From assembly GCA_024638845.1 (NCBI GenBank), contig JAHEJN010000001.1:20344-84343 (forward strand): a stretch of DNA of 64,000 bases. Direction: 5' to 3'. A program made the translations under genes and the position numbers. A model generated the notes under the pieces. That model searched no databases. It was given only the letters and a program-made list of their open reading frames with translations, and was not told the origin of the DNA. Below are positions 17,412 to 25,401 of this stretch, in pieces. Numbering within the stretch: position 1 is the first letter of the stretch; the number at the start of each line of letters is the position of its first letter. This DNA is from Acidimicrobiales bacterium. Lineage in GTDB: Bacteria; Actinomycetota; Acidimicrobiia; Acidimicrobiales; JAHEJN01.

Positions 17412-18080
17412 GTGACGCTGCTCGCCACCCGCCCCGAACCCATCGACATCGAGCCCGCGGCCACCGCGGTGGTCATCGTCGACATGCAGAACGCCTTCGC
17501 CTCACCCGGCGGCATGTTCGACATCGCCGGCCACGACGTGTCGGGCGCCGCGGCGGCCGTCGAAGCCACCGGTCGCGTCGCCGAGGCGGCCCGGGCCGCA
17601 GGCTCGCCGGTCGTCTATCTCCAGATGGGCTACTCCTCCGACTTGAGTACCGGCGGCGGACCCGACTCACCCAACTACCAGAAGGAACTGGCCCTGGTCG
17701 TCATGCGTGAGCGACCCGAGCTGTCGGGCAAGCTGCTGGTCGAGGGAACGTGGGACTGGCAGATCGTCGACGCCCTCACTCCCCGACCCGGTGATCTGGT
17801 GGTGGCCAAGACACGCTACGACGGCTTCGTCGGCACCGACCTGGCCGACCGGCTCCGCGCGGGCGGACTACGCAATCTGCTCTTCTGTGGCATCGCCACG
17901 AACGTGTGCGTCGAGAGCACCGCCCGGTCGGCGTTCTTCAACGAGTACTGGCCGATTCTGGTCACCGACGCCATGAACCATGCCGGGCCCGACTTCATGC
18001 GCGACGCAACCGAATGGAGCTTCGAGCACGTGTTCGGCTGGTTGTGCACCGCACGGGGCGCCGTGCGGTTCTTCGCCTAA
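17412..18080 (+). CDS. rutB: RutB-like ureidoacrylate/ureido amidohydrolase (isochorismatase family)
   Basis: A 222-residue cysteine hydrolase. The triad is Asp24 (VDMQN), Lys133 (AKTRY) and Cys166 (ATNVCVEST), with the cis-peptide before the Cys region typical of the family. Long stretches recall E. coli RutB: GGPDSPNY, GKLLVEGTWDWQIVD, RPGDLVVAKTRYDGF and GIATNVCVESTARSAFF. RutB hydrolyses (peroxy)ureidoacrylate to carbamate and aminoacrylate in uracil degradation. Biuret and other ureido hydrolases are near relatives, so the substrate is not certain. No rutA, rutC, rutD or rutF is present nearby. Position directly after livM links it to the importer. It overlaps the convergent monooxygenase by 3 bases. 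Confidence 0.78.
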   Translation: MTLLATRPEPIDIEPAATAVVIVDMQNAFASPGGMFDIAGHDVSGAAAAVEATGRVAEAARAAGSPVVYLQMGYSSDLSTGGGPDSPNYQKELALVVMRERPELSGKLLVEGTWDWQIVDALTPRPGDLVVAKTRYDGFVGTDLADRLRAGGLRNLLFCGIATNVCVESTARSAFFNEYWPILVTDAMNHAGPDFMRDATEWSFEHVFGWLCTARGAVRFFA

Positions 18081-19303
18081 CCGGCAGGGGCGAGCTCGGA
18101 TTCGGCGACCTCGTCGGCGCCCGCGTCGTCGGCCGGAGCATCGGGCACCAGGTCGAGGAGGATCCAGTGCATGCCCTCGGCCAGACCGGCGAGCTGCTTG
18201 CCGCAGTTCTGCCACATGCTGGGTCCCGACGTGATGTGCTGGGTACCGGCGTGCACGTCGCGCAGCATGGTCTCGATGGGGCCGCGGCGCAACGCCGTGG
18301 TGCCACCGGCGAGATAGACGAAGTTGGCCACGTCGAGCAGGGTCGAGGTGATGTGGCCGAGGGCGAGGCGGATGTTGGTGTCCTGCTCGACGGAGATCTC
18401 ACCACCGGCGTTGAAGGTCTCCTCGACGTCACGCCACGACTCCATCACGAAGGCGCGGGCGGCGCGGAACTTGGCCTCGGCCACGGCGAAGTCGTGGTGG
18501 AACTTGTCGGAGTCGACCTGGGAACCGGCCCGACCGGTCTTGGACTGGGCCAGCCCCTTGAGCTCGTCGAGCAGGCGACGGCCCACTCCCATGGCCCAAC
18601 CCGAGTGGCAGATGACGGCGAAGGCGATGATGCCGAGCTTGTAGATGTCGCCCCGGCTGCCGTCGCGGGTGAAGGCGAAGTGCGTGTACTCCTCGGGTAC
18701 GAACACGTTGTCGATGTTGTAGTCGATGCTGCCCGTGCCCTTCAGGCCGAGAACATCCCACGAGTCCTGGAACAGCTCGGCCTCGTCGACGGGCACGACG
18801 AAGATGCGGGGTTCACCCGTCTCTTCGATGATCCCGAGGGTGTGGATGTAGTTGCCGTGCTTGAGACCCGAGGCGAAGCTCCACTCGCCGGTGAGCATGT
18901 AGCCGCCGTCGACGGTCTTGGCGAAGCCAGGTCGGGTGCCCTGGCCGGCGATCACCGTGCGGTGGCCGGGCTCATAGAGGGCATCGACGGCGCTCTCCCC
19001 CATGTAGGCCGCACCGACACCGGTGGAGAGGCACGACGCCATCTGCACCCAGCCGGCCGAGGCATCGCCGTATGAGCTGATCTCGAGCACCTCGAGCGAC
19101 TTGATCGGCGTCAGCTCGGAGCCACCCAGGGCTTCGGGCACCCACATCTTGAACATGCCGTTCTCGTGGAAGGCCTCGACCACCTCGGGCGCCAGCTCGC
19201 CGTGGTCGTCGGAGTACTCCAGGTGCTCGTCGATGAGCGGAAGAAGCTTCAGTGCTCGTTCGGCCAGCGGCGAGTGTGCTTCGAAGGTGTGGCTGAGTGC
19301 CAT
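18077..19303 (-). CDS. acyl-CoA dehydrogenase-fold flavin monooxygenase or dehydrogenase
   Basis: A 408-residue flavoprotein of the acyl-CoA dehydrogenase fold with N-terminal, middle and type-2 C-terminal domains. Members of this subgroup (HsaA, DszC, HpaB-like, XiaF) are two-component monooxygenases using reduced flavin from a partner reductase; no reductase is adjacent, though a flavodoxin-like one lies at 7936. Landmarks are MWVPEALGGSELTP, GYMLTGEWSFASG, and the late SGPSMWQNCGKQLAGL. The usual acyl-CoA dehydrogenase catalytic Glu region was not recognised, which favours a monooxygenase. It has a Shine-Dalgarno sequence (GAGGGGG) before ATG 19303 and a perfect palindrome about 70 bases upstream, so TetR-type control is plausible. 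Confidence 0.75.
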   Translation of the reverse strand: MALSHTFEAHSPLAERALKLLPLIDEHLEYSDDHGELAPEVVEAFHENGMFKMWVPEALGGSELTPIKSLEVLEISSYGDASAGWVQMASCLSTGVGAAYMGESAVDALYEPGHRTVIAGQGTRPGFAKTVDGGYMLTGEWSFASGLKHGNYIHTLGIIEETGEPRIFVVPVDEAELFQDSWDVLGLKGTGSIDYNIDNVFVPEEYTHFAFTRDGSRGDIYKLGIIAFAVICHSGWAMGVGRRLLDELKGLAQSKTGRAGSQVDSDKFHHDFAVAEAKFRAARAFVMESWRDVEETFNAGGEISVEQDTNIRLALGHITSTLLDVANFVYLAGGTTALRRGPIETMLRDVHAGTQHITSGPSMWQNCGKQLAGLAEGMHWILLDLVPDAPADDAGADEVAESELAPAG

Positions 19304-19372
19304 GGAAAGGGCCCCCTCTGAGGTCGTTTCCGTCAGGGTAATTCATAAAGGATGTGAAGAAAAGTGAAAAAT

Positions 19373-19384
19373 GAACACGTGTTC
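19373..19384. promoter_or_regulatory. perfect 12-bp palindrome, candidate TetR-type operator
   Basis: GAACACGTGTTC lies about 70 bases upstream of the monooxygenase start in an AT-rich gap (19304-19408). Such palindromes are typical operators of TetR-family regulators of lipid and aromatic catabolism. No regulator gene is adjacent. Confidence 0.4.
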
Positions 19385-19408
19385 GTACAGCGGACGCAAT
19401 AGCCCGGG

Positions 19409-20314
19409 TCAGCCTCTCAGCGCAATGGCGATGCGCTGGGCCACGACCCGCAGCAGGTCGACGTAGGTGGGGGCCTCGACCGTGAGCGTCTCCACGGGCA
19501 ACGCGACGACCTCCACCCCGGCCCGCTCCGCCAGCACCTCGGCATCGTCACTCGACACGTTGGGGTCGACGAAGACCGCAGGGGTGCGGGTTGCGTCGAT
19601 TGCATCGACCAGCTCCGCCAAGCTGGCCGGGTTGGCCGCGCCGAGCGACGACCCGCCCTCGATCACCGCACCTATTACGGTGAAGTCGTAGCGATCGGCG
19701 AAGTACCCCAGCGACTCGTGGCCGGTGACCAGCATTCTCCGGTCGGACGGGACGGCCTCGACCGCGGCGGCGATCTCGGCGTCGAGATCGGTCAGCTGAT
19801 CGAGGTAGAGGTCCGTGCACTGATCGATGATCGGCCGCGGGAAACCCGCGGCAACCAGGGCCTCGACCAGTGGTGGCAACGCCGAAGCCACTCGCAGCGG
19901 GTCGAGCCATACATGCGGATCATCGCCATCGCCGTCACCGTCGTCGATTCCACCGTGCAACGGGATCGTGTCGATGTGGTCGGTCATCACGAAGACCGGG
20001 ACATCGTCGACCGCATCCAACGTGTCGGCGAGGGAGCCTTCGAGTCCCAGGCCATTGGTGACGACCAGTGCGGCGTCGTCGAGCGCGCCGCGATCGGCAA
20101 GGGACGCCTCGTAGCCGTGGGGGTCCGCACCCGACGGGAGCAGCTGCACGACGGGTCCCGCGTCGCAGACGACGTTGCCGACGACATCGGCCCAGATATC
20201 GGTGGTGACCACGATCGACAGCGGTTCGTCGACCGGCCGACCGGGGGAAACCGATGACCCGCACGCTGCGGCCACGAGGGTGACGAGACCGACGGCCACG
20301 GCGCGAATGTGCAC
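19409..20314 (-). CDS. ZnuA/TroA-like metal-binding lipoprotein of an ABC importer (orphan)
   Basis: A 301-residue substrate-binding lipoprotein of the zinc/manganese cluster-9 family. From GTG 20314 it starts with a short signal ending in the lipobox VAAAC. Metal-ligand candidates are His in SGADPHGYE, His in DPHVWLDP after an acidic DDGDGDGDD loop, His in VTGHESLGYF and Asp in FVDPNVSSDD. The acidic/His loop before DPHVW is a zinc-type feature. No ZnuB or ZnuC gene is adjacent, so it must work with a permease encoded elsewhere. The promoter carries a perfect Zur/Fur-like palindrome between the -35 and -10 positions, so repression by metal is likely. Confidence 0.87.
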   Translation of the reverse strand: MHIRAVAVGLVTLVAAACGSSVSPGRPVDEPLSIVVTTDIWADVVGNVVCDAGPVVQLLPSGADPHGYEASLADRGALDDAALVVTNGLGLEGSLADTLDAVDDVPVFVMTDHIDTIPLHGGIDDGDGDGDDPHVWLDPLRVASALPPLVEALVAAGFPRPIIDQCTDLYLDQLTDLDAEIAAAVEAVPSDRRMLVTGHESLGYFADRYDFTVIGAVIEGGSSLGAANPASLAELVDAIDATRTPAVFVDPNVSSDDAEVLAERAGVEVVALPVETLTVEAPTYVDLLRVVAQRIAIALRG

Positions 20315-20320
20315 CCTGTC

Positions 20321-20326
20321 ACGATA
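20321..20326 (-). promoter_or_regulatory. candidate -10 element of the metal-binding protein gene
   Basis: Read on the minus strand the hexamer is TATCGT, 6 bases before GTG 20314. It directly abuts the Zur-like palindrome. Confidence 0.5.
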
Positions 20327-20343
20327 ATGAGAATGATTCTCAT
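20327..20343 (-). promoter_or_regulatory. Zur/Fur-family operator
   Basis: ATGAGAATGATTCTCAT is a perfect 8-1-8 inverted repeat and resembles Zur/Fur boxes (consensus built around GAAAATGATTTTC). It occupies the spacer immediately upstream of the -10 hexamer of the zinc/manganese-binding lipoprotein gene. Occupancy would block RNA polymerase, as expected for metal-dependent repression. It is also 38-54 bases upstream of the divergent -10 of the monooxygenase gene at 20393. Confidence 0.75.
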
Positions 20344-20380
20344 CTGCAATGCGGGGGCCGATGACCTCGCCGGCGAGGAC

Positions 20381-20386
20381 TAACGT
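20381..20386 (+). promoter_or_regulatory. candidate -10 element of the iaaM-like gene (leaderless)
   Basis: TAACGT lies 6 bases before ATG 20393, with no Shine-Dalgarno sequence. The same hexamer precedes the SDR gene at 10847. Confidence 0.5.
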
Positions 20387-20392
20387 TCGGCC

Positions 20393-22054
20393 ATGACGCC
20401 ACCCGATGCACCGATGAGCGCATTCGGGCCCGACTTCACCTTCGCCTACGACGACTGGCTGCAGCATTCCAGCGGCCTCGGCTCGATTCCGACGCGCCAT
20501 CACGGAACCGAGGTGGCCGTGATCGGCGCCGGCATCGGGGGACTGGTGACGGCCTACGAGCTACTGCGCCTCGGCCTGCGTCCGGTGGTGTACGAGGCCG
20601 GCCGGCTCGGCGGTCGGCTCCGTTCCGAGCCCTTTGCGGCGGCCCCCGAGGTGATCGCCGAGCTGGGCGGCATGCGCTTTCCCGAGTCCGGACGAGCGTT
20701 CTTCCACTACGTCGATCTCGTCGGACTCGAGACCGCGCCGTTTCCCAACCCGCTGACCCCGGCGGCACCCACGACCCTCATCGATCTTGCCGGCGAGCAG
20801 CACTACGCGAAGACCTCCGACGATCTTCCTCCGTTGTTCGAGGAGATCGCCGACGCCTGGGACAACGCGCTCGAAGAGGAGGTGGGAATAGGCGAGATGA
20901 AGCAGGCCGTGCTGCGACGAGATGCAGCCGCCTTGAAGGCGCGCTGGAACCCGATCGTCGCCGCGTGGGACGGCCGCACCTTCTACGACTTCATCGACAC
21001 GAGCAAGGCCTTCGCCCGGTTGAGCTTCCGGCATCGCGAGGTGTTCGGTCAGGTGGGGTTCGGCACAGGAGGGTGGGACTCCGACTTCGCCAATTCCATG
21101 CTCGAGATCCTCCGTGTGGTGCTGAACGAGTTCGAGTCCGACCAGCGCCTGGTGGTGGGCGGCGCCGAGAGGCTCCCCCGCGGGCTCTGGGAGCACGCAC
21201 CCGGCTCGATCACCGGGTGGCGGCCGGGCACGTCGCTCTCGCGCCTGCACGGTGGCGTGCCCCGCCCGGGAGTGGCGCGAATCGAACGTTCTTCCGATGG
21301 ATCCCTGCGCATCACCGATCGTCATGGCGCCGTCGGCGACTACGCGGCGGCGGTGGTGGCCATGCAGAGCTGGCTGCTCACCACCAACCTCGTGGTCGAG
21401 GAGACGCTGTTCAGCCAGCCCGTGTGGATGGCCCTCGACCGCACCCGGTACGCGCAGTCGTCGAAGACCTTCGTGATGGTCGATCGGCCGTTCTGGCACG
21501 ATGTCGACCCGGTCACCGGTCGAGCCGCCATGAGCATGACGCTCACCGATCGCAACACCCGCGGCACCTACCTGTTCGACAACGGACCCGACCGGCCGGC
21601 GGTGATCTGCCTGTCGTACGCGTGGATGAGCGATGCGATGAAGGTGCTGGCGAAGTCTGCGACCGAGCGGGCCGAGCTGGCCCTCGACACGCTCGAGACC
21701 ATCTACCCGAACGTCGACATCCGCCGCCACGTGATCGGCGAGCCGATCACCGTCTCCTGGGAGGCCGACCCGGACTTCCTGGGTGCGTTCAAGGGGGCGT
21801 TGCCCGGTCACTATCGCTACAACCAGCGCATGTACGGTCACTTCGTCCAGCACGGCCTGCCAGCCGCCCAGCGAGGGATCTTCCTCGCCGGCGACGACAT
21901 CTCGTTCACGCCGGGTTGGGCCGAGGGGGCCGTCCAGACCGCGCTGAATGCCGTGTGGGGCGTGATGCACCACTTCGGCGGCGCGTGCCCACCCGACAAC
22001 CTCGGGCCCGGAGACGCCTACCCCGCATGGGGTCCGATCGAGCTGGAGGACTGA
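20393..22054 (+). CDS. iaaM: tryptophan 2-monooxygenase-like flavin amine oxidase (IaaM)
   Basis: A 553-residue FAD enzyme expected to convert L-tryptophan to indole-3-acetamide by oxidative decarboxylation. The FAD dinucleotide loop is GAGIGG (residues 45-50), followed by the amine-oxidase YEAGRLGGRLRS and GGMRFPES. The C-terminal region is the diagnostic part: GALPGHYRYNQRMYGHF, FLAGDDISFTPGWAEGAVQTALN and AVWGVMHHFGG recall bacterial IaaM, whose length (about 557) also matches. Lysine and phenylalanine 2-monooxygenases are close relatives. The next gene is an amidase-signature enzyme, as in IAA operons, whereas lysine monooxygenase pairs with a nitrilase-type amidase. The two genes are 2 bases apart. 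Transcription is divergent from the Zur-controlled lipoprotein. Confidence 0.75.
   Translation: MTPPDAPMSAFGPDFTFAYDDWLQHSSGLGSIPTRHHGTEVAVIGAGIGGLVTAYELLRLGLRPVVYEAGRLGGRLRSEPFAAAPEVIAELGGMRFPESGRAFFHYVDLVGLETAPFPNPLTPAAPTTLIDLAGEQHYAKTSDDLPPLFEEIADAWDNALEEEVGIGEMKQAVLRRDAAALKARWNPIVAAWDGRTFYDFIDTSKAFARLSFRHREVFGQVGFGTGGWDSDFANSMLEILRVVLNEFESDQRLVVGGAERLPRGLWEHAPGSITGWRPGTSLSRLHGGVPRPGVARIERSSDGSLRITDRHGAVGDYAAAVVAMQSWLLTTNLVVEETLFSQPVWMALDRTRYAQSSKTFVMVDRPFWHDVDPVTGRAAMSMTLTDRNTRGTYLFDNGPDRPAVICLSYAWMSDAMKVLAKSATERAELALDTLETIYPNVDIRRHVIGEPITVSWEADPDFLGAFKGALPGHYRYNQRMYGHFVQHGLPAAQRGIFLAGDDISFTPGWAEGAVQTALNAVWGVMHHFGGACPPDNLGPGDAYPAWGPIELED
22045..22050 (+). promoter_or_regulatory. ribosome binding site that decides a TTG start
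   Basis: GGAGGA ends 6 bases before TTG 22057, inside the last codons of the iaaM-like gene. No ATG or GTG in frame is placed as well, so TTG is the likely start of the amidase. Confidence 0.6.
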
Positions 22055-22056
22055 CC

Positions 22057-23379
22057 TTGGATCCGGCCGAGTACGCCACCCTCGACGCCGCCCAGCTGGC
22101 CGCCCTCGTCCGAGCGGGCGAGGTCACCACCGAGCAGCTCCGGTCCGCGGCCACCGAACGCCACGCCGCAATCGACTCTGAAATCAACGCCGTGGTCGAG
22201 TGGTACGACGATCCCACCCCCTGCGCCACGTGGGCCGGTCCGCTGGCGGGCGTGCCGTTCCTCCGCAAGGACTACGGCTCGGCCGAAGCGGGACGCCTGG
22301 TCGAGATGGGTTCGCGCCTGGCGGCCGGGAATCGGGCGGCCGGCACCGGCGTGTTCATCGAGCGGCTCCAGCACGCGGGCGTGCAGATCCTCGGCCGCTC
22401 GGCGGTGCCCGAGCTCATCGCGGCGGGCTCGACGGAGTCGACGGCCAACGGCATCACCCGCAATCCGCTGAACCCGGAGTACTCCCCCGGCGGGTCCTCC
22501 GGTGGAGCCGCGGCCGCCGTCGCTGCGGGCATCGTTCCGATCGCCCACGCCAGTGACTGCGCCGGCTCTATTCGCATCCCGTCGGCGGCCTGCGGGCTCG
22601 TGGGCCTGAAACCGAGCCGACGACGGGTGCCGTGGGAGACGGGTGGATGGGGTGGCATCGCCGAGGAGTTCGTGATCACCCGAACCGTCGGCGACGCGCG
22701 TCTGTGCCTGTCGGTTCTCGGCGACGGCCCGTACACGGTGCGACCCGATCGGCCGCTCTCGATCGCGGTGAACACCGAGCACTGGGCCGGCGAACCCGTC
22801 GACGACGACGTGGTCGGGGCCGTCGACGGACTGGCCTCCAGCCTTCTCGACCGAGGTCACCGGGTGACCCTGGTGGCCGTGCCCGTCGACATCGAGCAGC
22901 TCATGAGCACCTGGTACACCACCTTCTGGCGCTGGGTGGCAGCCGACGTCGATGCCCTGTGCGAAGCCACCGGCCGACCCGCCGACGAGACCACCCTCGA
23001 ACCCATGACCCTTCACGCGCTCGAGGAGGTGCGTCGCCTCGACGTGGTCGCCATCACCGCGTCACAGGTGACCATGGGTGAGGTAACCCACCGTCTGGCC
23101 ACTGATATGGCCCCCTACGACGTGCTCCTCACGCCGACCCTCGGGCGGGCCACCATTCCGCTCCACACCATTGCCGGCCCCGTCGACGATCTCGACACCT
23201 ACACCGCCGTCGATGGGGCGACGTTCCCCTACAACTACCTGTTCAACGTGGCCGGATGGCCGTCGTTGAGCGTGCCCGCAGGCGTGGGCCCGACCGGCCT
23301 CCCGATCGGCGCCCAGCTGTCGGCGCCTTGGGGCAGCGAACACATGCTGCTCGACCTTGCGCAGTCACTCGGGCACTGA
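22057..23379 (+). CDS. iaaH: amidase-signature hydrolase, probable indoleacetamide hydrolase (IaaH)
   Basis: A 440-residue amidase-signature enzyme, expected to hydrolyse indole-3-acetamide to indole-3-acetate and ammonia. The Ser-cisSer-Lys triad is visible: Lys71 (LRKDYG), cis-Ser in SPGGSSGG (147/148) and nucleophile Ser171 (CAGSIRIPSA). The GLVGLKPSRRRVP segment closes the signature. Sequence alone would allow other amides; the assignment rests on its place 2 bases after the IaaM-like gene. The TTG start is supported by a strong ribosome binding site. The sequence reads HASDCAG where many amidases have GTDTGG. It runs tail to tail with the aminotransferase gene. Confidence 0.72.
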   Translation: MDPAEYATLDAAQLAALVRAGEVTTEQLRSAATERHAAIDSEINAVVEWYDDPTPCATWAGPLAGVPFLRKDYGSAEAGRLVEMGSRLAAGNRAAGTGVFIERLQHAGVQILGRSAVPELIAAGSTESTANGITRNPLNPEYSPGGSSGGAAAAVAAGIVPIAHASDCAGSIRIPSAACGLVGLKPSRRRVPWETGGWGGIAEEFVITRTVGDARLCLSVLGDGPYTVRPDRPLSIAVNTEHWAGEPVDDDVVGAVDGLASSLLDRGHRVTLVAVPVDIEQLMSTWYTTFWRWVAADVDALCEATGRPADETTLEPMTLHALEEVRRLDVVAITASQVTMGEVTHRLATDMAPYDVLLTPTLGRATIPLHTIAGPVDDLDTYTAVDGATFPYNYLFNVAGWPSLSVPAGVGPTGLPIGAQLSAPWGSEHMLLDLAQSLGH

Positions 23380-23384
23380 CACGA

Positions 23385-24590
23385 CTACTCGGCCACGGCC
23401 TCGGCGATGGCGTCGAGCATCATGGCGACCTCGTCGTCGGTGATCACCAGCGGCGGGCAGATGGCCAGCGCCGTACCGATGGGACGCACGACCACGCCCT
23501 TCTCCAGCAGCGACCCCCGGACCGGGGCGGCGTCGCGTCCCAGCTCGGCCGCCCACACGCCGCCCACGCCGCGATAGCTCTCGATGGCACCGTCGGCGGC
23601 CATGGCCGACAGGCCGGCCTCGAACAGCGCGCCGAGATGGACGGCCCGGTCGACGAGGCCGTCGGACTCGATGAGGTCGATGTTGGCCACCGCGGCTGCA
23701 GCGCCCGCGGGGTGACCCGAGTACGTGTAGCCATGGCGCAGCATTCCTGCGCGCTCGAGCACCTCGGCCACCGCCCGGCTCATCGCCACCCCCGAAACCG
23801 GCTGATAGCCCGAGGTGACACCCTTGGCGAAGGTGAAAAGGTCGGGGGTCACGCCGTAGGTCTGAGAACCGAACCAGTTACCGGTGCGACCGAACCCGCA
23901 GATCACCTCGTCGAACACCAGCAGTGCGCCGTTGGCATCACACAGCCGACGCAGCCCCTCGAGATAGCCGTCGACGGGCGGGAACACCCCACCGGCGCCC
24001 TGCACGGGCTCGGTGATAACCGCCGCGATGCGGTCTCCGTGGTCGGCGAACACGGTGGCGGTGGCCTCGATGTCGTCGGCGGGCACTTCCACGAAATGGG
24101 GAACGAGGTCGCCCCATCCTTCGCGGTTGGGAGCGATGCCCTGGGAGCTGGTTCCGCCGAAGTTGGTGCCGTGGTAGCCCCGCGTCCGCCGCACGATGAC
24201 CTGGCGGTCGGTCTCGCCCTTGATCTGGGCCACGCGTCGAACCAGCTTCAACACCGTGTCGACGGCCTCGGATCCCGAGCAGCCGAGGAAAACCCGGCCG
24301 TCGGGGAACGGACTGCGGGCGATGATGGCCGCCGCCGCCGCCCGCGATGCATCGTTGGTGAACGGGTCGAAGGTGTTGTACGCGTCGAGGGTCCGCAGCT
24401 GGTCGGCCACCGCGTCGATGATCTCGGCGCGCCCGTGGCCCACCTGGCAGTACCAGAGGCTGGCCAGACCGTCGAGGTAACCCTTGCCCGCGTCGTCGTA
24501 CAGCATCGAGCCCTCGGCGCGCACGATGTCGATGAACGCCTCCTCGGCCTTGGCCGGGTCGGCGAAGGGATGGAAGAACGCGTGACTCAT
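23385..24590 (-). CDS. class III PLP-dependent aminotransferase
   Basis: A 401-residue fold-type I aminotransferase of class III (omega-amino acid:pyruvate/ornithine group). The PLP lysine is in FAKGVTSGYQP (about residue 255), with the preceding LLVFDEVICGFGRTG carrying the Asp that contacts the pyridine nitrogen, and VFLGCSGSEAVDTVLKL the phosphate-binding loop. The N-terminal GLASLWYCQVGHGR is typical. Substrates of relatives include beta-alanine, GABA, putrescine and taurine. It lies 20 bases after yaaA at the end of a leftward run that includes an agmatinase-like gene, so a role in polyamine or GABA catabolism is possible but unproven. Shine-Dalgarno GGGGGG precedes the ATG. Confidence 0.85.
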   Translation of the reverse strand: MSHAFFHPFADPAKAEEAFIDIVRAEGSMLYDDAGKGYLDGLASLWYCQVGHGRAEIIDAVADQLRTLDAYNTFDPFTNDASRAAAAAIIARSPFPDGRVFLGCSGSEAVDTVLKLVRRVAQIKGETDRQVIVRRTRGYHGTNFGGTSSQGIAPNREGWGDLVPHFVEVPADDIEATATVFADHGDRIAAVITEPVQGAGGVFPPVDGYLEGLRRLCDANGALLVFDEVICGFGRTGNWFGSQTYGVTPDLFTFAKGVTSGYQPVSGVAMSRAVAEVLERAGMLRHGYTYSGHPAGAAAAVANIDLIESDGLVDRAVHLGALFEAGLSAMAADGAIESYRGVGGVWAAELGRDAAPVRGSLLEKGVVVRPIGTALAICPPLVITDDEVAMMLDAIAEAVAE

Positions 24591-24610
24591 GGCAGACCCC
24601 CCGGAAACGG

Positions 24611-25387
24611 TCAGGAAGAACGGATGAAGACCGGCTCGTCGGCCGTGGACCGGTCGGCGTCGTAGCGGTAGCCCATGCCGTCGAAGTCAGCGAGTGCCCT
24701 GACGCTGCGCAAGCGGCCGCGGATGATCCAGGCCGCCATCGTGCCGCGGGCCCGTTTGGCGAAGAAGCCCACGGTCCTCGGCGGCCCGTCCGCCTTGCGG
24801 TCGAGGAACGTCGGAGTGACCACGCGGGCATCGAGCAGGGCGGGGTCGACGGCACCGAAGTACTCGTTCGACGCCAGGTTGACCAGCGCCCGCGGGCCGG
24901 GGCTGGCGTCGAGATCGGCAGCCAGGGCCTCGGTGATCGTGTCGCCCCAGTAGTCATACAGCGTGTCACCCGCCGGTGTCTCGAGCTTCGATCCCATCTC
25001 GAGGCGATAGGGCTGGATGAGATCGAGCGGGCGGAGCACGCCGTAGAGGCCCGAGAGGATCCGCAGGGTCTTCTGCGCGTGGGTGAAGTCGCGGGCATCG
25101 AACGACGACGCCTCGAGACCGAGATAGGTGTCGCCGTTGAAGGCCAACACCGCCGGCCGTGCGTTGTTCGGGGTGAACGGGGCCGACCAGTCGTGGAATC
25201 GCTCGAAGTTCAGCTCGGCCAGCGAGGGCGAGATGCTCATCATGTCACCGAGCTCGTCGGGCGACTTCTCGCGCATCACCTCCACCAGCTCGGCCGCCTG
25301 ATCGAGCAGAAGGGGCTCGCTGTACTTCCTGGTGGCGAGGGGCGACTCGAAGTCGAGCGACTTGGCGGGGGAAACGACGATGAGCAC
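24611..25387 (-). CDS. yaaA: peroxide stress protein YaaA
   Basis: A 258-residue member of the YaaA (DUF328/UPF0246) family, which in E. coli limits free iron and oxidative DNA damage. It opens with the diagnostic LIVVSPAKSLDFESP and includes RPAVLAFNGDTYLGLEA, LRILSGLYGVLRPLDLIQPYRLEMG and the basic, DNA-binding region ending in RGTMAAWII. The length and order match the family. The start is GTG 25387, 14 bases after the agmatinase-like stop. A weak TAGACA sits 6 bases upstream. Confidence 0.92.
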   Translation of the reverse strand: MLIVVSPAKSLDFESPLATRKYSEPLLLDQAAELVEVMREKSPDELGDMMSISPSLAELNFERFHDWSAPFTPNNARPAVLAFNGDTYLGLEASSFDARDFTHAQKTLRILSGLYGVLRPLDLIQPYRLEMGSKLETPAGDTLYDYWGDTITEALAADLDASPGPRALVNLASNEYFGAVDPALLDARVVTPTFLDRKADGPPRTVGFFAKRARGTMAAWIIRGRLRSVRALADFDGMGYRYDADRSTADEPVFIRSS

Positions 25388-25401
25388 GTGTTCTGTCTAT
25401 C

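Noticed and set aside
25382-25393. A second copy of the GAACACGTGTTC operator at yaaA
   Set aside because: It has one mismatch, covers the start codon and the end of the intergenic space, and short GC-rich palindromes occur by chance here.
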